A stretch of DNA of 64,000 nucleotides. It comes from Streptomyces sp. WMMC940 (GTDB taxonomy: Bacteria > Actinomycetota > Actinomycetes > Streptomycetales > Streptomycetaceae). Each line of letters opens with the position of its first letter. The first letter of the stretch is position 1. Location of the stretch: assembly GCF_027460265.1 (NCBI RefSeq), contig NZ_JAPZBC010000001.1:5436001-5500000 (forward strand). The letters run 5' to 3'. The translations under genes and the position numbers were made by a program. Of the stretch, positions 23,841 to 32,528 are shown piece by piece. A model generated the notes under the pieces. It had not been told where the DNA came from and did no database searches. It saw only the letters and a list, made by a program, of their open reading frames with translations.

Positions 23841-25205
23841 ATGAGTGCCGTACCGGCTAGTTCCATCCGCCGGGAGGAAGGCGTCGCACGACCGGACAGC
23901 CGGCCTCTGGACAAGGTCCGAGCCTTGCAGTGGACGCTCTACCGCTGTGCCGAGCAAGAACCCGAACGACGGTTTCATGCCCTGTATGGCCACGTCCACC
24001 GTATGGACGTCTTGTGGCGGGCCTGGTCTGTCGTGTGTACGAACCGGGGTGCCCCCGGCGTGGATGGTGTGTCCGTCGACGCGGTGGCCGATGCCGGGGT
24101 GGAAGAGTTCCTCCAGGACCTGGCCGAGCGGCTGCGGACGCATACGTATTGTCCGTCAGCCCTGCGGCGGGTCATGATCCCCAAGCCGGGGCGGCCGGGG
24201 GAGTCTCGGCCGCTTTCGATCCCCACCGTGGCAGATCGGGTGGTGATGACGGCTGCGAAACTGGTGCTTGAGCCGGTGCTTGAAGCCGACTTCACCGAGG
24301 CGAGCTATGGGTTCCGGCCCAGGAGGTCCGCGATCGACGCGTGCGAGGCTGTGCGCATCGGCGTGAACCAGGGGCGGGAGTGGGTGTTCGAGGCCGGCAT
24401 CCGGGACTGCTTCGGGACGATCGGGCACGATGCCCTGACCGCTCAGCTTGAGCGGCGGGTGGCGGACCGGTCGATGTTGAAGCTGATCCGGGTGTGGCTA
24501 CGGATGGGAGTACTGGAGGGTGGGGTGACGTCCATGACCGGGGCGGGAACCCCACAGGGTTCACCGATTTCCCCTTTGCTCGCCAATATCGCCCTGCACG
24601 TTCTCGACGAGGCGTGGCAGGAACGCGGCGGGCGGCTGGGGAGGCTGGTGCGCTACTGCGATGACTTCGTGGTCCTGTCGCCGACCAGGCAGCGGGCCGA
24701 CCAGGCGCGTGAGCTGGCGGCGGAGGTGCTGGGCGAGCTCGGGATGCGGTTGCATCCGGAGAAGTCCGGCATCGTCTGTCTCACCCGGGGCGGACAGGGC
24801 TTTGAGTTCCTCGGCTTCCACCACCGCAAGGTGGAGTCGTGGAAGTGGCGCGGCAAGTTCTACTTGCAACGCTGGCCATCGGCACGGGCATTGGGGGTGC
24901 TGCGGGACAAGATCCGCGCGGCGACCTCCCGGTCCCGGACCGAGCGGTCGGTGGCTGCCGTGGTGGCCGATCTCAACCCCGTCCTGCGGGGCTGGACCGG
25001 GTACTTCCGAAACGGGCATTCCAGTCGGAAGTTCAACGCGGTGGACCGCTACGTCCACGAGCGGCTGGCGATCTTCGCCAGCCGCAAACACGGCATGAAG
25101 GGCCGCAACTGGGCCACCCGCTACAACGGGGACTGGCTGACGCGGCTCGGGGTCTTCCGCCTCAGCGGGAACGTGCACTGGGTCAGAGCGCATGCCAGCC
25201 GGTGA
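23841..25205 (+). CDS. ltrA: group II intron reverse transcriptase/maturase
   Basis: A 454-residue intron-encoded protein. RT blocks: VCTNRGAPGVDGVSVDAV (RT0/1), MIPKPGRPGESRPLSIPTV (RT2), EAGIRDCFG at 184-192 (RT3), GTPQGSPISPLLANIALHVL (RT4), YCDDFVVL from 272 (RT5), then the X/maturase domain with LRGWTGYFRNGHSS. No HNH endonuclase domain follows. RT3 normally carries a catalytic Asp where Gly186 stands; the YxDD pair (Asp274, Asp275) is present. AAGGAGGT lies 7 bases before ATG. If the Gly is real, the enzyme should lack polymerase activity though maturase function might remain. Confidence 0.9.
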   Translation: MSAVPASSIRREEGVARPDSRPLDKVRALQWTLYRCAEQEPERRFHALYGHVHRMDVLWRAWSVVCTNRGAPGVDGVSVDAVADAGVEEFLQDLAERLRTHTYCPSALRRVMIPKPGRPGESRPLSIPTVADRVVMTAAKLVLEPVLEADFTEASYGFRPRRSAIDACEAVRIGVNQGREWVFEAGIRDCFGTIGHDALTAQLERRVADRSMLKLIRVWLRMGVLEGGVTSMTGAGTPQGSPISPLLANIALHVLDEAWQERGGRLGRLVRYCDDFVVLSPTRQRADQARELAAEVLGELGMRLHPEKSGIVCLTRGGQGFEFLGFHHRKVESWKWRGKFYLQRWPSARALGVLRDKIRAATSRSRTERSVAAVVADLNPVLRGWTGYFRNGHSSRKFNAVDRYVHERLAIFASRKHGMKGRNWATRYNGDWLTRLGVFRLSGNVHWVRAHASR

Positions 25206-25216
25206 ACGATGTCGGA

Positions 25217-25249
25217 AAGCCGTGTGCGGGAGAACCGCATGCACGGATT
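25217..25249 (+). ncRNA. group II intron domain V
   Basis: AGC catalytic triad at 25218-25220, then CCGTG pairing with CACGG and TGCGG pairing with CCGCA around a GAGAA-type loop. It begins 12 bases after the maturase stop, as usual. A longer arm (to about 25305) with GCGGGGGCTGG against CCAGTCCCCG fits domain VI. Confidence 0.75.
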
Positions 25250-25310
25250 GATGTGGCGGGGGCTGGAAACGGAGCGTCATACGCCACCGCGCCAGTCCCC
25301 GACCCTACTC

Positions 25311-25545
25311 GGAAACCGGCCGTCAGGACGCACACCCGAGGCACATCGGCCCAGTCGACGGCGGTGATGTCCCGCAGATTGGGCACGCCGGGCCAGCGCC
25401 GGGCCAGGATGCGCGCGGCGTCGGGGTTGATCTCGGCGTGCCAGGCCAAGGTGCCGCCGAGCGCGGTCTGGACCCCGAGGTCCAGACCGCCGTAACCCGA
25501 GCAGATCGAGCCGATCAACGGCGTTCGCGCGGTGGTGGGTTCCAT
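25311..25545 (-). pseudogene. C5-cytosine DNA methyltransferase, N-terminal part
   Basis: ATG 25545. The first 78 codons read as a classic C5-methyltransferase start: LIGSICSGYGGLDLGVQTAL (motif I, AdoMet binding), EINPDAARILARRWPGVPNL (motif II region), DITAVDWADVPRVCVLTAGF, breaking off just before the catalytic PCQ. The intron interrupts here and the gene resumes at 23134. Together with the Mrr fragment upstream it formed a restriction-modification module. Confidence 0.85.
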
Positions 25546-25700
25546 GTCACCGGCCCAGCTTGTTGCTACACAGACCGTGTCCCCCGCAGGTCGTGTCGCA
25601 TTACTTGGGGCCTGGCCGCCGTATCTGCTACGCCGCTATGGCGGGCGGCGCGTCTCTTTCAGCACGAGACATGGTGACGTAAGTCACGTCCTGGCGTGGT

Positions 25701-25855
25701 TCAGCTCAGGTCCTCAAGAACCTGGGACAGTGGCACTCTCCAGGTGGCCCATTCTTCCAGGTGGCGCGAGCCGATGAGGGCGATGCCCTGGGAGCGGGCG
25801 AATTCCTTCGCTGGTGCGGAGTAGTAGCCGTTGGTGATGGTGACGACCACATCGG
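25701..25855 (-). pseudogene. Mrr-like restriction endonuclease, C-terminal fragment
   Basis: Reads VVVTITNGYYSAPAKEFA, then GIALIGSRHLEEWATW and a TGA at 25701-25703: the end of the Mrr_cat fold (TNGxxxxxAxxxA, then the hydrophobic GI-LI strand). It is cut at 25855 by the insertion sequence. Joining it to 27225-27345 across one copy of the 9-bp duplication restores the frame exactly (QVHFADVVVTITNG). Confidence 0.75.
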
Positions 25856-27224
25856 CAGGGCTCCGTCAAGTTCCCCGGATGCGCGGGTGGTTGACGATCA
25901 GGGCTGGTAGAGGCGGGTAGCAGTGCAGGCACGGGGGTTCGTGATCATTGTGGTGACTAAGCCAGATGATCACGAGGATGTCCCGTGCCTGCCGTTGCAT
26001 CTTCCCCTATCCCTGCCGTGCTGGAGAAGCTGGGTCCGCTGGATGCGGACCGGATCGCTGACCTGCGCCCCTACCTCGCGTCGGTGCCCGATCCGCGTTC
26101 ACGCCGGGGCCGCTGGTACTCACTGGTGTCGGTCCTGCTGGTGTGTGCCTGCGCGGCCGTGTCCGGCGCGAAGAGCCTGGAGGAGATCGCCGAGTTCACC
26201 GAGCGGGCCACGAACACCCTGCTGGCAACCCTCGGGATCCGCCGTCACCTGCTCGGCTGGCGGCGCGGCCCGAAACCGGTCACCATCGGACGCGTCCTCA
26301 TGGCGCTCGACGGCGACGCCTTGGACCAGGCCGTGGGCGCCTACCTCGCTGACCAGCACCGCAAGTCCGCGTGCGTGGATACGCCGACTGTCCGACGGCG
26401 GCGGGTCATCGCCGTGGACGGCAAGGCGCTGAGGGGCTCGGCCCGCCTCGATGCGCCGCGCCGGCACCTGCTCGCGGCGGTCACGCACCACCCCGTCGCC
26501 ACACTCGCACAGGTCGAGGTCGGCGCGAAGACCAACGAGACGCGGCATTTCAAGCCCCTGCTGGCACCGCTCCACCTCGCTGACGCCGTGGTCACCTTCG
26601 ATGCCCTGCACTCGGTGAAGGCCAACATCGCCTGGCTGGTCGAGACGAAGAAGGCCCACTACATCGCGGTCATCAAGACCAACCAGCCCACTGCGTACGC
26701 CCAGCTCGCCGCCCTGCCCCGGGCATCGATCACCGTCCAGCACACCGCCTCCCGCGCCGCCCACGGACGGCGCGAGTCCCGGTCGATCAAGACCTGTTCC
26801 ATCGCCGACAGCCTCGGCGGGATCGCCTTCCCGCACGCCCGCCTTGCCATCCGCGTCCACCGCCGCCGCAAGCCCACCGGCAAGCCCGAGAGCCGCGAGA
26901 GCGTCTACGCCGTCACCAGCCTGGATATCCACCAGACCAGCCCCGCCGACCTCGCCGCCGCCATTCGCGGGCACTGGGGAATCGAAAATTCCTCCCACTA
27001 CATCCGAGATGTCACCTTCGCCGAGGACGCCTCGACCGTCCACGCCGGCAACGCGCCCCGCGCCATGGCCACCTTCCGCAACCTCGCCATCGGCACCCTG
27101 AAGCTCCTCGGAGCCGACAACATCGCCAAGACCACCCGCGCCATCCGGCACGAACCCGAACGAGCACTCGCCATCCTGGGCATTACCAACAACCCCGGCA
27201 CTCACGGAACTTGATCAAGCCCTG
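25856..27224 (+). mobile_element. ISAs1-family insertion sequence
   Basis: 1369 bp bounded by 19-bp terminal inverted repeats, CAGGGCTCCGTCAAGTTCC at 25856-25874 and its complement-side partner at 27206-27224 (3 mismatches). It is flanked by a perfect 9-bp direct repeat CCACATCGG at 25847-25855 and 27225-27233. It holds one transposase gene. The intact duplication and near-perfect ends mean the insertion is recent. Confidence 0.9.
25985..27214 (+). CDS. ISAs1-family transposase
   Basis: A 409-residue DDE transposase. DUF4372-like N-terminus (LRPYLASVPDPRSRRGRWYS) is followed by catalytic D in VIAVDGKALRG near 144, D in VVTFDALHS near 204, and E in WGIENSSHYIRDVTF near 333, with the family's C-terminal AMATFRNLAIGTLKLLG. 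GTG 25985 follows CGAGGA. It has full family length and reads intact, so the element may still move. Confidence 0.92.
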   Translation: MPAVASSPIPAVLEKLGPLDADRIADLRPYLASVPDPRSRRGRWYSLVSVLLVCACAAVSGAKSLEEIAEFTERATNTLLATLGIRRHLLGWRRGPKPVTIGRVLMALDGDALDQAVGAYLADQHRKSACVDTPTVRRRRVIAVDGKALRGSARLDAPRRHLLAAVTHHPVATLAQVEVGAKTNETRHFKPLLAPLHLADAVVTFDALHSVKANIAWLVETKKAHYIAVIKTNQPTAYAQLAALPRASITVQHTASRAAHGRRESRSIKTCSIADSLGGIAFPHARLAIRVHRRRKPTGKPESRESVYAVTSLDIHQTSPADLAAAIRGHWGIENSSHYIRDVTFAEDASTVHAGNAPRAMATFRNLAIGTLKLLGADNIAKTTRAIRHEPERALAILGITNNPGTHGT

Positions 27225-27345
27225 CCACATCGGCGAAGTGGACTTGTCGGGCCGGGCCGTTGAGCCGTTGAAGGGCAGGCGATCCGACCGTTGCGTTGCT
27301 GCGGGTGTGCTTGCACTGGATGACGACCCGGGTCTTGCCGTCCGG
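27225..27345 (-). pseudogene. Mrr-like restriction endonuclease, internal fragment
   Basis: Reads DGKTRVVIQCKHT, then GSPALQRLNGPARQVHFADV, carrying the Q-x-K catalytic motif (QCK) of the Mrr family. Upstream of about 27345 the frame meets TAG and similarity stops, so the N-terminal region is also missing. The gene was therefore truncated at its 5' side as well as split by the insertion sequence. Confidence 0.7.
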
Positions 27346-27405
27346 CTACAGTAGGTGAGCCCATTGAGTGGCATAGCGAATCCGCGCAGAGAGGGGCAGT
27401 GGGGA

Positions 27406-27948
27406 ATGGGTGTGGTGGAGAGCTGGTCTCGTGTAATGAATCTCCTCCGGGAGCATGCTCCGGCCGATCACGCGGACCTGCCCGGCCCGGCCCCGGAGCG
27501 GATACTCGCGGCCGCCGAGGAGCGCATGGGTGTCTCATTGCCTCAGGAACTGCGGGCGTGGCTGCTGCAGAACAACCTGGATCTTCCCGAGGACGATGTG
27601 GACGACGACGTCGCCTGCTGCGGTTACGCCGGGTTCCCGGACGAGGGGAGCTTCTTTCTGGGCATCCGGGCGATGGAGAAGCTCTACGCGAATCACCCCT
27701 TGTCCGGTGGGGGCGAATGGCGCGAGGAGTGGATCCCGTTCCAGTCGGATCGGGACGGCTGGATGGGACAGTTCATCGACGCGAGGGACGGACGTATCGG
27801 CAGATGGTTCGTGGGTGCGCCCACGGTCACCGGCGAGTACGCGTCACTGGCTGACTACTTCGACTCCGTGGCGGAGATGCTGACGAGGATCGGCGCGGGG
27901 GACTATCCGGTCTGTTCCGTTGCCGAAGGGCGACTTGTCTGGTCGTGA
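27406..27948 (+). CDS. SMI1/KNR4 (SUKH) family protein
   Basis: A 180-residue acidic protein with the SUKH pattern: PERILAAAEERMGVSLPQEL and RAWLLQNN at the start, DVDDDVACCGYAGFPDEGSF in the middle, and YASLADYFDSVAEMLTRI near the end. SUKH proteins commonly serve as immunity proteins against nuclease toxins. It faces the large secreted NucA/NucB-like gene across a shared terminator, so immunity is a plausible role, but they are convergent rather than in one operon. ATG 27406 is preceded by GAGAGGGG. Confidence 0.8.
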   Translation: MGVVESWSRVMNLLREHAPADHADLPGPAPERILAAAEERMGVSLPQELRAWLLQNNLDLPEDDVDDDVACCGYAGFPDEGSFFLGIRAMEKLYANHPLSGGGEWREEWIPFQSDRDGWMGQFIDARDGRIGRWFVGAPTVTGEYASLADYFDSVAEMLTRIGAGDYPVCSVAEGRLVWS

Positions 27949-27970
27949 GGCTGTGAGGTCGCGAAACGGA

Positions 27971-28007
27971 AGTGCCCCCCGGAACCGAAGAACGGCCGGG
28001 GGGCACT
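27971..28007. terminator. bidirectional terminator
   Basis: AGTGCCCCCCGG at 27971-27982 pairs perfectly with CCGGGGGGCACT at 27996-28007, between the SUKH gene and the convergent large secreted-protein gene. Confidence 0.85.
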
Positions 28008-28020
28008 GCTCATTGTCCGG

Positions 28021-31000
28021 TTACGGAGTGGGTGCGGTGAATCCGTCGAGGTCGACCCAGTAGTCGTCGTCCTCCATCAGGCGCTGTTCCTTCATGAACT
28101 CGCCGAACGGCCGCATCGACTGGGTGTTCTGCCAGTTCGACATCGAAGACCGGCCGCAGAGCTCCTTCCACGTCGGTGCCGGGGCATCCGGGCGCAGGTG
28201 GAGCGTCATGGTGTCGTCGGCGTTGCGCCGGACATAGGTCTGCACGCATTCCGCGCCGCTGTAGGCGACGTGGGGGCTGGTGGTGCTGTAGAGGTTTCCG
28301 GCGCTCTGGTAGGCGTTGGCGAAGGCGAACTCGTCGCAGCTTTCCACGTCGGTACGCGGCTCGCCCGCGTCCAGGGTCCACATGTCACTGAACAGGCCGG
28401 TGCCCAGGTACTTCGTCCACTTTCTGCCGCAGATGACCTGACGGTTGCGGTACTGCTGCGTCTTGCCGGTGCCGTCGGCGGACAGCTTGTTGTCCAGGAA
28501 GGTGAGCGGATTTCCGCCGTTGCGGTTGCCCCACTTGACGTTGGTCTTGCGCCACATCATGTCGATGTGTGCCGCGGCCCCGGGGAACTTCTTGGAGTTC
28601 ATGACGTACGTCGGCTTGTAGCCGGAGAACACACAGCCGGTACCCGCGTTGACGACCTCGGTGTCGCAGCGGATGTCCAGCTTGGCGCTCTCGAACTCGG
28701 ACGGATTGATGACCGAAGAGCTGTTGACCCTACCGCCGAGGGACAAGTAGGGGGTGATCTTGTTCTTGGTGGTGCCGCTGGGCGTCCACTTGAACCGTGT
28801 GGTGACGGTCCGCTGGAGCGTGTCGCCCTTGGTGAAGGTCTTCGACCCGCTCCAGTCGGTGCTGGTGACGCTGCAGTAACCGCGGCACTTGGCCTCGTAG
28901 TCGAAGGTGGCGGTGTTCACCGCACCGTCCATCGCCTTCAGCCGGATCGTGGCGATCTGCGAGAACTCGGCACTCTTCGGGTCGAGGTGGTACGTGATGT
29001 AGAGGTCGAAGGCCGCGTTTCCGGTCGGGACGCCGTGCAACTGCTCCGTCATCACGTAGTCGCTGTGGATACAGGCGGTGGTGCGCTTGCGGGTGAGGTT
29101 GTGGTTGACCGTCGAGCAGGACGCGGTGCTCGTGGCGGCCATCGCCATCGGCGCCGCCGCGGCGGTGTCCGCCGAGGAGCTGTCGGCAGCGGAGAAGAGA
29201 GCGTTGGTGATGTCCTCGCCCGGCTCGACCGGCGCCGGGTCCGGAGCGGTCGGGTCGGCCGTCATATTGCCGGTCAGCTTCAGGCCGTTGTACGTGCCAG
29301 GGACGAACGCCAGAGCGTCGAAGGCGATGTCGGCGCTGCCGCTGCCGCCGTTGAAGTTGTCGAGCTGTACCTCGGGGATCTGGTCACCGAACTCGTAGGC
29401 GCCCAGGTCCACCCACTTGTTGGCCTGGTTCGCTGTCTGCGAGACCGGCGCCTCGACCTCCCCCTCGGGGGTCTGGATCCGGTAGACGGCGTTGGAGGTC
29501 TGCGCTCCGTGGTCGGGGATGTGCGCGAAGATCTTGGCCTGGCGGGTGGTGTTGGTCAGCGGAGCGTTCAGCTTCCACGTGCCGGTGACCTTCATACGGT
29601 TGGCGTTGGCCGGGTAGGACTCCGGGGAGCGGGTGTGCGTGAACCAGAAGTGGTTGCCGTAGCCCGCGCCGATCTGGTGCGTGTCGATCTTCCCCGGATA
29701 CGTGGTGACGGTGGTCGGGTTGTCCGTACCGTCGTGAGTGAGATCCATCTGGGTGTCCCACGGGACGTAGCTGAGGCTGAACGTGCCGCTCGACTTCACC
29801 GCCCCGCAACCGCGGCTGGTATCGACTCCCGCGGGGATGGTGCCGTCGGGCAGGTCGTCGACCACCAAGGTGTGGGCGGGCAGGGACCCGATGGAGCAGT
29901 TCGGCGGATACGAGCCGGCGTCCGGCTGCTCGCCGTAGGACGTGGTGAAGCGGTGTACGCCGTTTCCGCACTCGGCGAGGCGTTCACAGTCCTTCCACTG
30001 GTCCTTGGTGATCTCCTCGTGCCACCAGCAGTGCAGCCAGTGCGGGTTGGTGTCGCTGTCACCGGAGTCCGCGGTGCAGGCACCCATGCCCTGGTCGTTG
30101 GAGTCGTTGTCACCGATCTTGGACGGGTCGCAGTAGTTCGACGCGTTGCAGAACAGGTCCACCGGCGGCTTGGCGTTGGAGCGGTCGAGGTTGCTGGTCC
30201 ACCACGCGGCGCGGTAGCCGGCCTGGAAGTCGCCGGGCGCGAACATCGCCGAGATCGGGCGGGCCGCCCAGCCGATCACCTTCTCCTGGTACGGCCAGTC
30301 CTGCGGGTGCGCGGCGTGGCTGTAGTCGTCCCCGGCGGGGTTGGACGCGTTCTGCAGGAACGGGACGCGGTTGGCCTTCCACAGCGGGTTGGCCGGGTTG
30401 TTGGTCCAGCCGACGCCCCAGTGGCCCTGCGAGTCGGCGGTGTTGTAGAAGCCGGAGTTGTACGCCCACAGGGCGAAGAACCAGTTCTCGATCCACTTGG
30501 GGTGACCGCCGTTGATCTTCATTCCGGCGTTGTAGGTCTGGTTCCACTTCTCCGACAGGATGCGCACACCGGCGGCGATGTTCGCCGTGTAGTCCAGGGC
30601 GACGGCCTCCTGCGCGAGGGTGGACAGGGCGGTCTCGCCCGGCTTGGTCTTGCCGGCCAGGCGCATGCCGTCGGTGGCCTGGGTGATGCCGTAGCCGCAG
30701 TCGGCGTCGGCCCAGTTGATCCGCCACGGGTCGAGCTGCTCGCCGGAGGCGGCGTAGTCGACGCCGTAGTAGTTGCCGATCAGGGAGTTGGCGGTGACAC
30801 CGGGCACGGCGAAGCGGGTGGCCTGCCACATGTTGGACTCCTGCGCGGTGATGCCGAGCATCACCTGCGCGGGAATGTGCCACTTGTCGGTGACGTCCGG
30901 GTCCTCGTTGTCGAGGGTGCCGTTGGGGTCACCGGCGAGCACGGTCGGCGGGAACAGGCCCTGGGGCTGGTAGCCGCCGGTGCCGGTGTTCTTCCAGTTC

Positions 31001-32511
31001 GGCGACCGGTAGAAGTTCAGCTCGCCGACGACGGCCTGGTCCACGGCCCATTCGACCTGGCGCGGAGTGGGCTGGAACGCTTGCTTCTTCACGTCGTTGC
31101 GGGCCACCGCGCAGTAGCGTTCCCCGGTGCCCTCGCTCGGGTTGTCGGCCTGCGCGGTGAGGGCCTGGGTACGGACGGTCTGCGTGGACAGGCCGTCTGT
31201 GCTCTCCTTGCCCATGTCGGGGCCGGAGTCGACCGGGCCGCCGGTGGGTAGAGCGGGGGACAGGGCGTGCCCCTGTGCCTCGTCGCCCACGCGGTGCGCG
31301 CCGGGGCGCAGGTCGAGGGCTACGGACTTGCCCGAGTCCAGCATGCGCAGGGCCGTACGGGCGGGGCGCGGCTTGGCGGCGTCCTCCGGGTTGACCAGGG
31401 TGGTCTTCCCATCGGACCAGGTGGTGGTCAGGGCCGCCTGGGCGTGGCTGGAGATCGCCGCGCCCTTGGGGAGCTTGCCGGGGTTGTGCACCCGCTTGGG
31501 CAGGGCCTTGGACGTGGCGTCACCGGTGACGAACACCTCGCCGCGTGCCGAGCGGGTCAGGTCCCAGGCGTGCAGCCCGCCGGAGGCGACGGTGACGGGC
31601 TTGGTCTTCTTGCCCTGCCTCACCTTCGTACGGTCCAGGTGCTTGGCCCAGGCGGCCGGCTTGTCGGACGCCTTCTTGTCCAACTCGCGGTCGATGAAGG
31701 TGATACCGCCGTCGGCGTCGGCGGTGATCTGGAACGGCACCGTGGTGGTGGACGCCAGGGTCTTCTCGGCCGTGCCGTTGATCCGTACCAGCTTGTTGCC
31801 GTGGGCGGCGACGATGCCCGCGTCGGTGGGGATCGCTGAGGTGATCTGGCCGGCGAGCGTGACCGGCTTCGACTCCTTGCCGGTGGCCGCGTCGACGGTG
31901 ATCAGACGGGTCTGCTGCTTGTCGTCACCGTCATGGGTGAGCTGGGTGAACACCGCCCGATCGCCCTGGCCACAGCCGGGCGAGAAGTAGGCGAGCGACG
32001 ACTGGAACGGCAGCTTGGTGACCTCGCCCGAGGCCAGGTCGACCACCGCGGTGAAGGCACCGCGCACCATCAGCTCGGGCTTGTTGGTGAACATCCGCGG
32101 CGCGTACGAGACGGCCGCGTACTTGCCGGACTCGGTGACGCAGTGGTTGCCGATCCAGGTGTCCGAGGCGAAGCCGTCCTCGAACAGACTGGCCACCGTA
32201 TGGAGTTCGTAGCCGTCCTTCTCCTTGCCCGCAAGGATGTGGAAGCCGGTGCCGTCACCGGTCGCGGTGACCGCGGTGTCCGCGGACTTCTCGTAGCCCT
32301 TGCCAAGCAGGCCGGCGCGGTCCTTCGCGGGGATCGCGGAGGGCTTCAGGGAGAGCTTCTTCTGCTGCTGGGTGGTGTCGCTCCACCCCTGCGCCGCGCC
32401 CTTGGGTGGCCTTGGTGCCTCGGCCTGCGCGGGCAGGCTCAGCGGTATCGCCAGCGCGGTGGTCACCGCAAGGGTGACCGGCACGCGCAGACGGATACGT
32501 ATCTGTCTCAA
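28021..32511 (-). CDS. large secreted multidomain protein with NucA/NucB-like C-terminus
   Basis: A 1496-residue exported protein. Sec signal peptide at residues 1-31 (RVPVTLAVTTALAIPLSLPA, cut after AQA). Residues about 90-400 look like a beta-propeller. A lysozyme-like region at about 545-680 carries VMLGITAQESNMWQ and DCGYGITQATDGM, as in lytic transglycosylases. A golvesin/Xly-like beta domain spans about 970-1075. The C-terminal 280 residues hold DEFAFANAY near 1392, resembling the DEYPFA active site of NucA/NucB DNases. TTG 32511 follows AAGGAA. Similar long proteins occur in Streptomyces; a toxin or envelope-DNA role is inferred. The exporter operon lies directly upstream. Confidence 0.75.
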   Translation of the reverse strand: MRQIRIRLRVPVTLAVTTALAIPLSLPAQAEAPRPPKGAAQGWSDTTQQQKKLSLKPSAIPAKDRAGLLGKGYEKSADTAVTATGDGTGFHILAGKEKDGYELHTVASLFEDGFASDTWIGNHCVTESGKYAAVSYAPRMFTNKPELMVRGAFTAVVDLASGEVTKLPFQSSLAYFSPGCGQGDRAVFTQLTHDGDDKQQTRLITVDAATGKESKPVTLAGQITSAIPTDAGIVAAHGNKLVRINGTAEKTLASTTTVPFQITADADGGITFIDRELDKKASDKPAAWAKHLDRTKVRQGKKTKPVTVASGGLHAWDLTRSARGEVFVTGDATSKALPKRVHNPGKLPKGAAISSHAQAALTTTWSDGKTTLVNPEDAAKPRPARTALRMLDSGKSVALDLRPGAHRVGDEAQGHALSPALPTGGPVDSGPDMGKESTDGLSTQTVRTQALTAQADNPSEGTGERYCAVARNDVKKQAFQPTPRQVEWAVDQAVVGELNFYRSPNWKNTGTGGYQPQGLFPPTVLAGDPNGTLDNEDPDVTDKWHIPAQVMLGITAQESNMWQATRFAVPGVTANSLIGNYYGVDYAASGEQLDPWRINWADADCGYGITQATDGMRLAGKTKPGETALSTLAQEAVALDYTANIAAGVRILSEKWNQTYNAGMKINGGHPKWIENWFFALWAYNSGFYNTADSQGHWGVGWTNNPANPLWKANRVPFLQNASNPAGDDYSHAAHPQDWPYQEKVIGWAARPISAMFAPGDFQAGYRAAWWTSNLDRSNAKPPVDLFCNASNYCDPSKIGDNDSNDQGMGACTADSGDSDTNPHWLHCWWHEEITKDQWKDCERLAECGNGVHRFTTSYGEQPDAGSYPPNCSIGSLPAHTLVVDDLPDGTIPAGVDTSRGCGAVKSSGTFSLSYVPWDTQMDLTHDGTDNPTTVTTYPGKIDTHQIGAGYGNHFWFTHTRSPESYPANANRMKVTGTWKLNAPLTNTTRQAKIFAHIPDHGAQTSNAVYRIQTPEGEVEAPVSQTANQANKWVDLGAYEFGDQIPEVQLDNFNGGSGSADIAFDALAFVPGTYNGLKLTGNMTADPTAPDPAPVEPGEDITNALFSAADSSSADTAAAAPMAMAATSTASCSTVNHNLTRKRTTACIHSDYVMTEQLHGVPTGNAAFDLYITYHLDPKSAEFSQIATIRLKAMDGAVNTATFDYEAKCRGYCSVTSTDWSGSKTFTKGDTLQRTVTTRFKWTPSGTTKNKITPYLSLGGRVNSSSVINPSEFESAKLDIRCDTEVVNAGTGCVFSGYKPTYVMNSKKFPGAAAHIDMMWRKTNVKWGNRNGGNPLTFLDNKLSADGTGKTQQYRNRQVICGRKWTKYLGTGLFSDMWTLDAGEPRTDVESCDEFAFANAYQSAGNLYSTTSPHVAYSGAECVQTYVRRNADDTMTLHLRPDAPAPTWKELCGRSSMSNWQNTQSMRPFGEFMKEQRLMEDDDYWVDLDGFTAPTP

Positions 32512-32528
32512 CTGTGTTCCTTCTCTGG

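Larger units (their letters stand above)
23134..25310 (+). mobile_element. group II intron inserted antisense in the methyltransferase
   Basis: A 2.2-kb element with RNA-like conserved blocks (CAGCCAGCCGGTGGAAGTCC near 23330-23350), a maturase gene at 23841-25205, and a domain V hairpin at 25217-25249 followed by a domain VI-like arm. Its limits are inferred from the split methyltransferase frame. GGAAAC occurs at both junctions (23135-23140 and 25311-25316), leaving 1-2 bases of uncertainty. GGACAG at 23128-23133 (IBS1) can pair with TTGTCC at 23628-23633 (EBS1), with one wobble. The intron runs opposite to the host gene, so it cannot be spliced from the host mRNA. Confidence 0.75.

Noticed and set aside
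23841..25205. Retron or diversity-generating reverse transcriptase
   Set aside because: The maturase X domain, a domain V hairpin just downstream and the split host gene identify a group II intron protein.
28198..31251. 1017-codon rightward frame inside the large secreted-protein gene
   Set aside because: Val/Gly/Arg-rich antisense shadow without recognisable domains; the leftward frame has a signal peptide and several domains.
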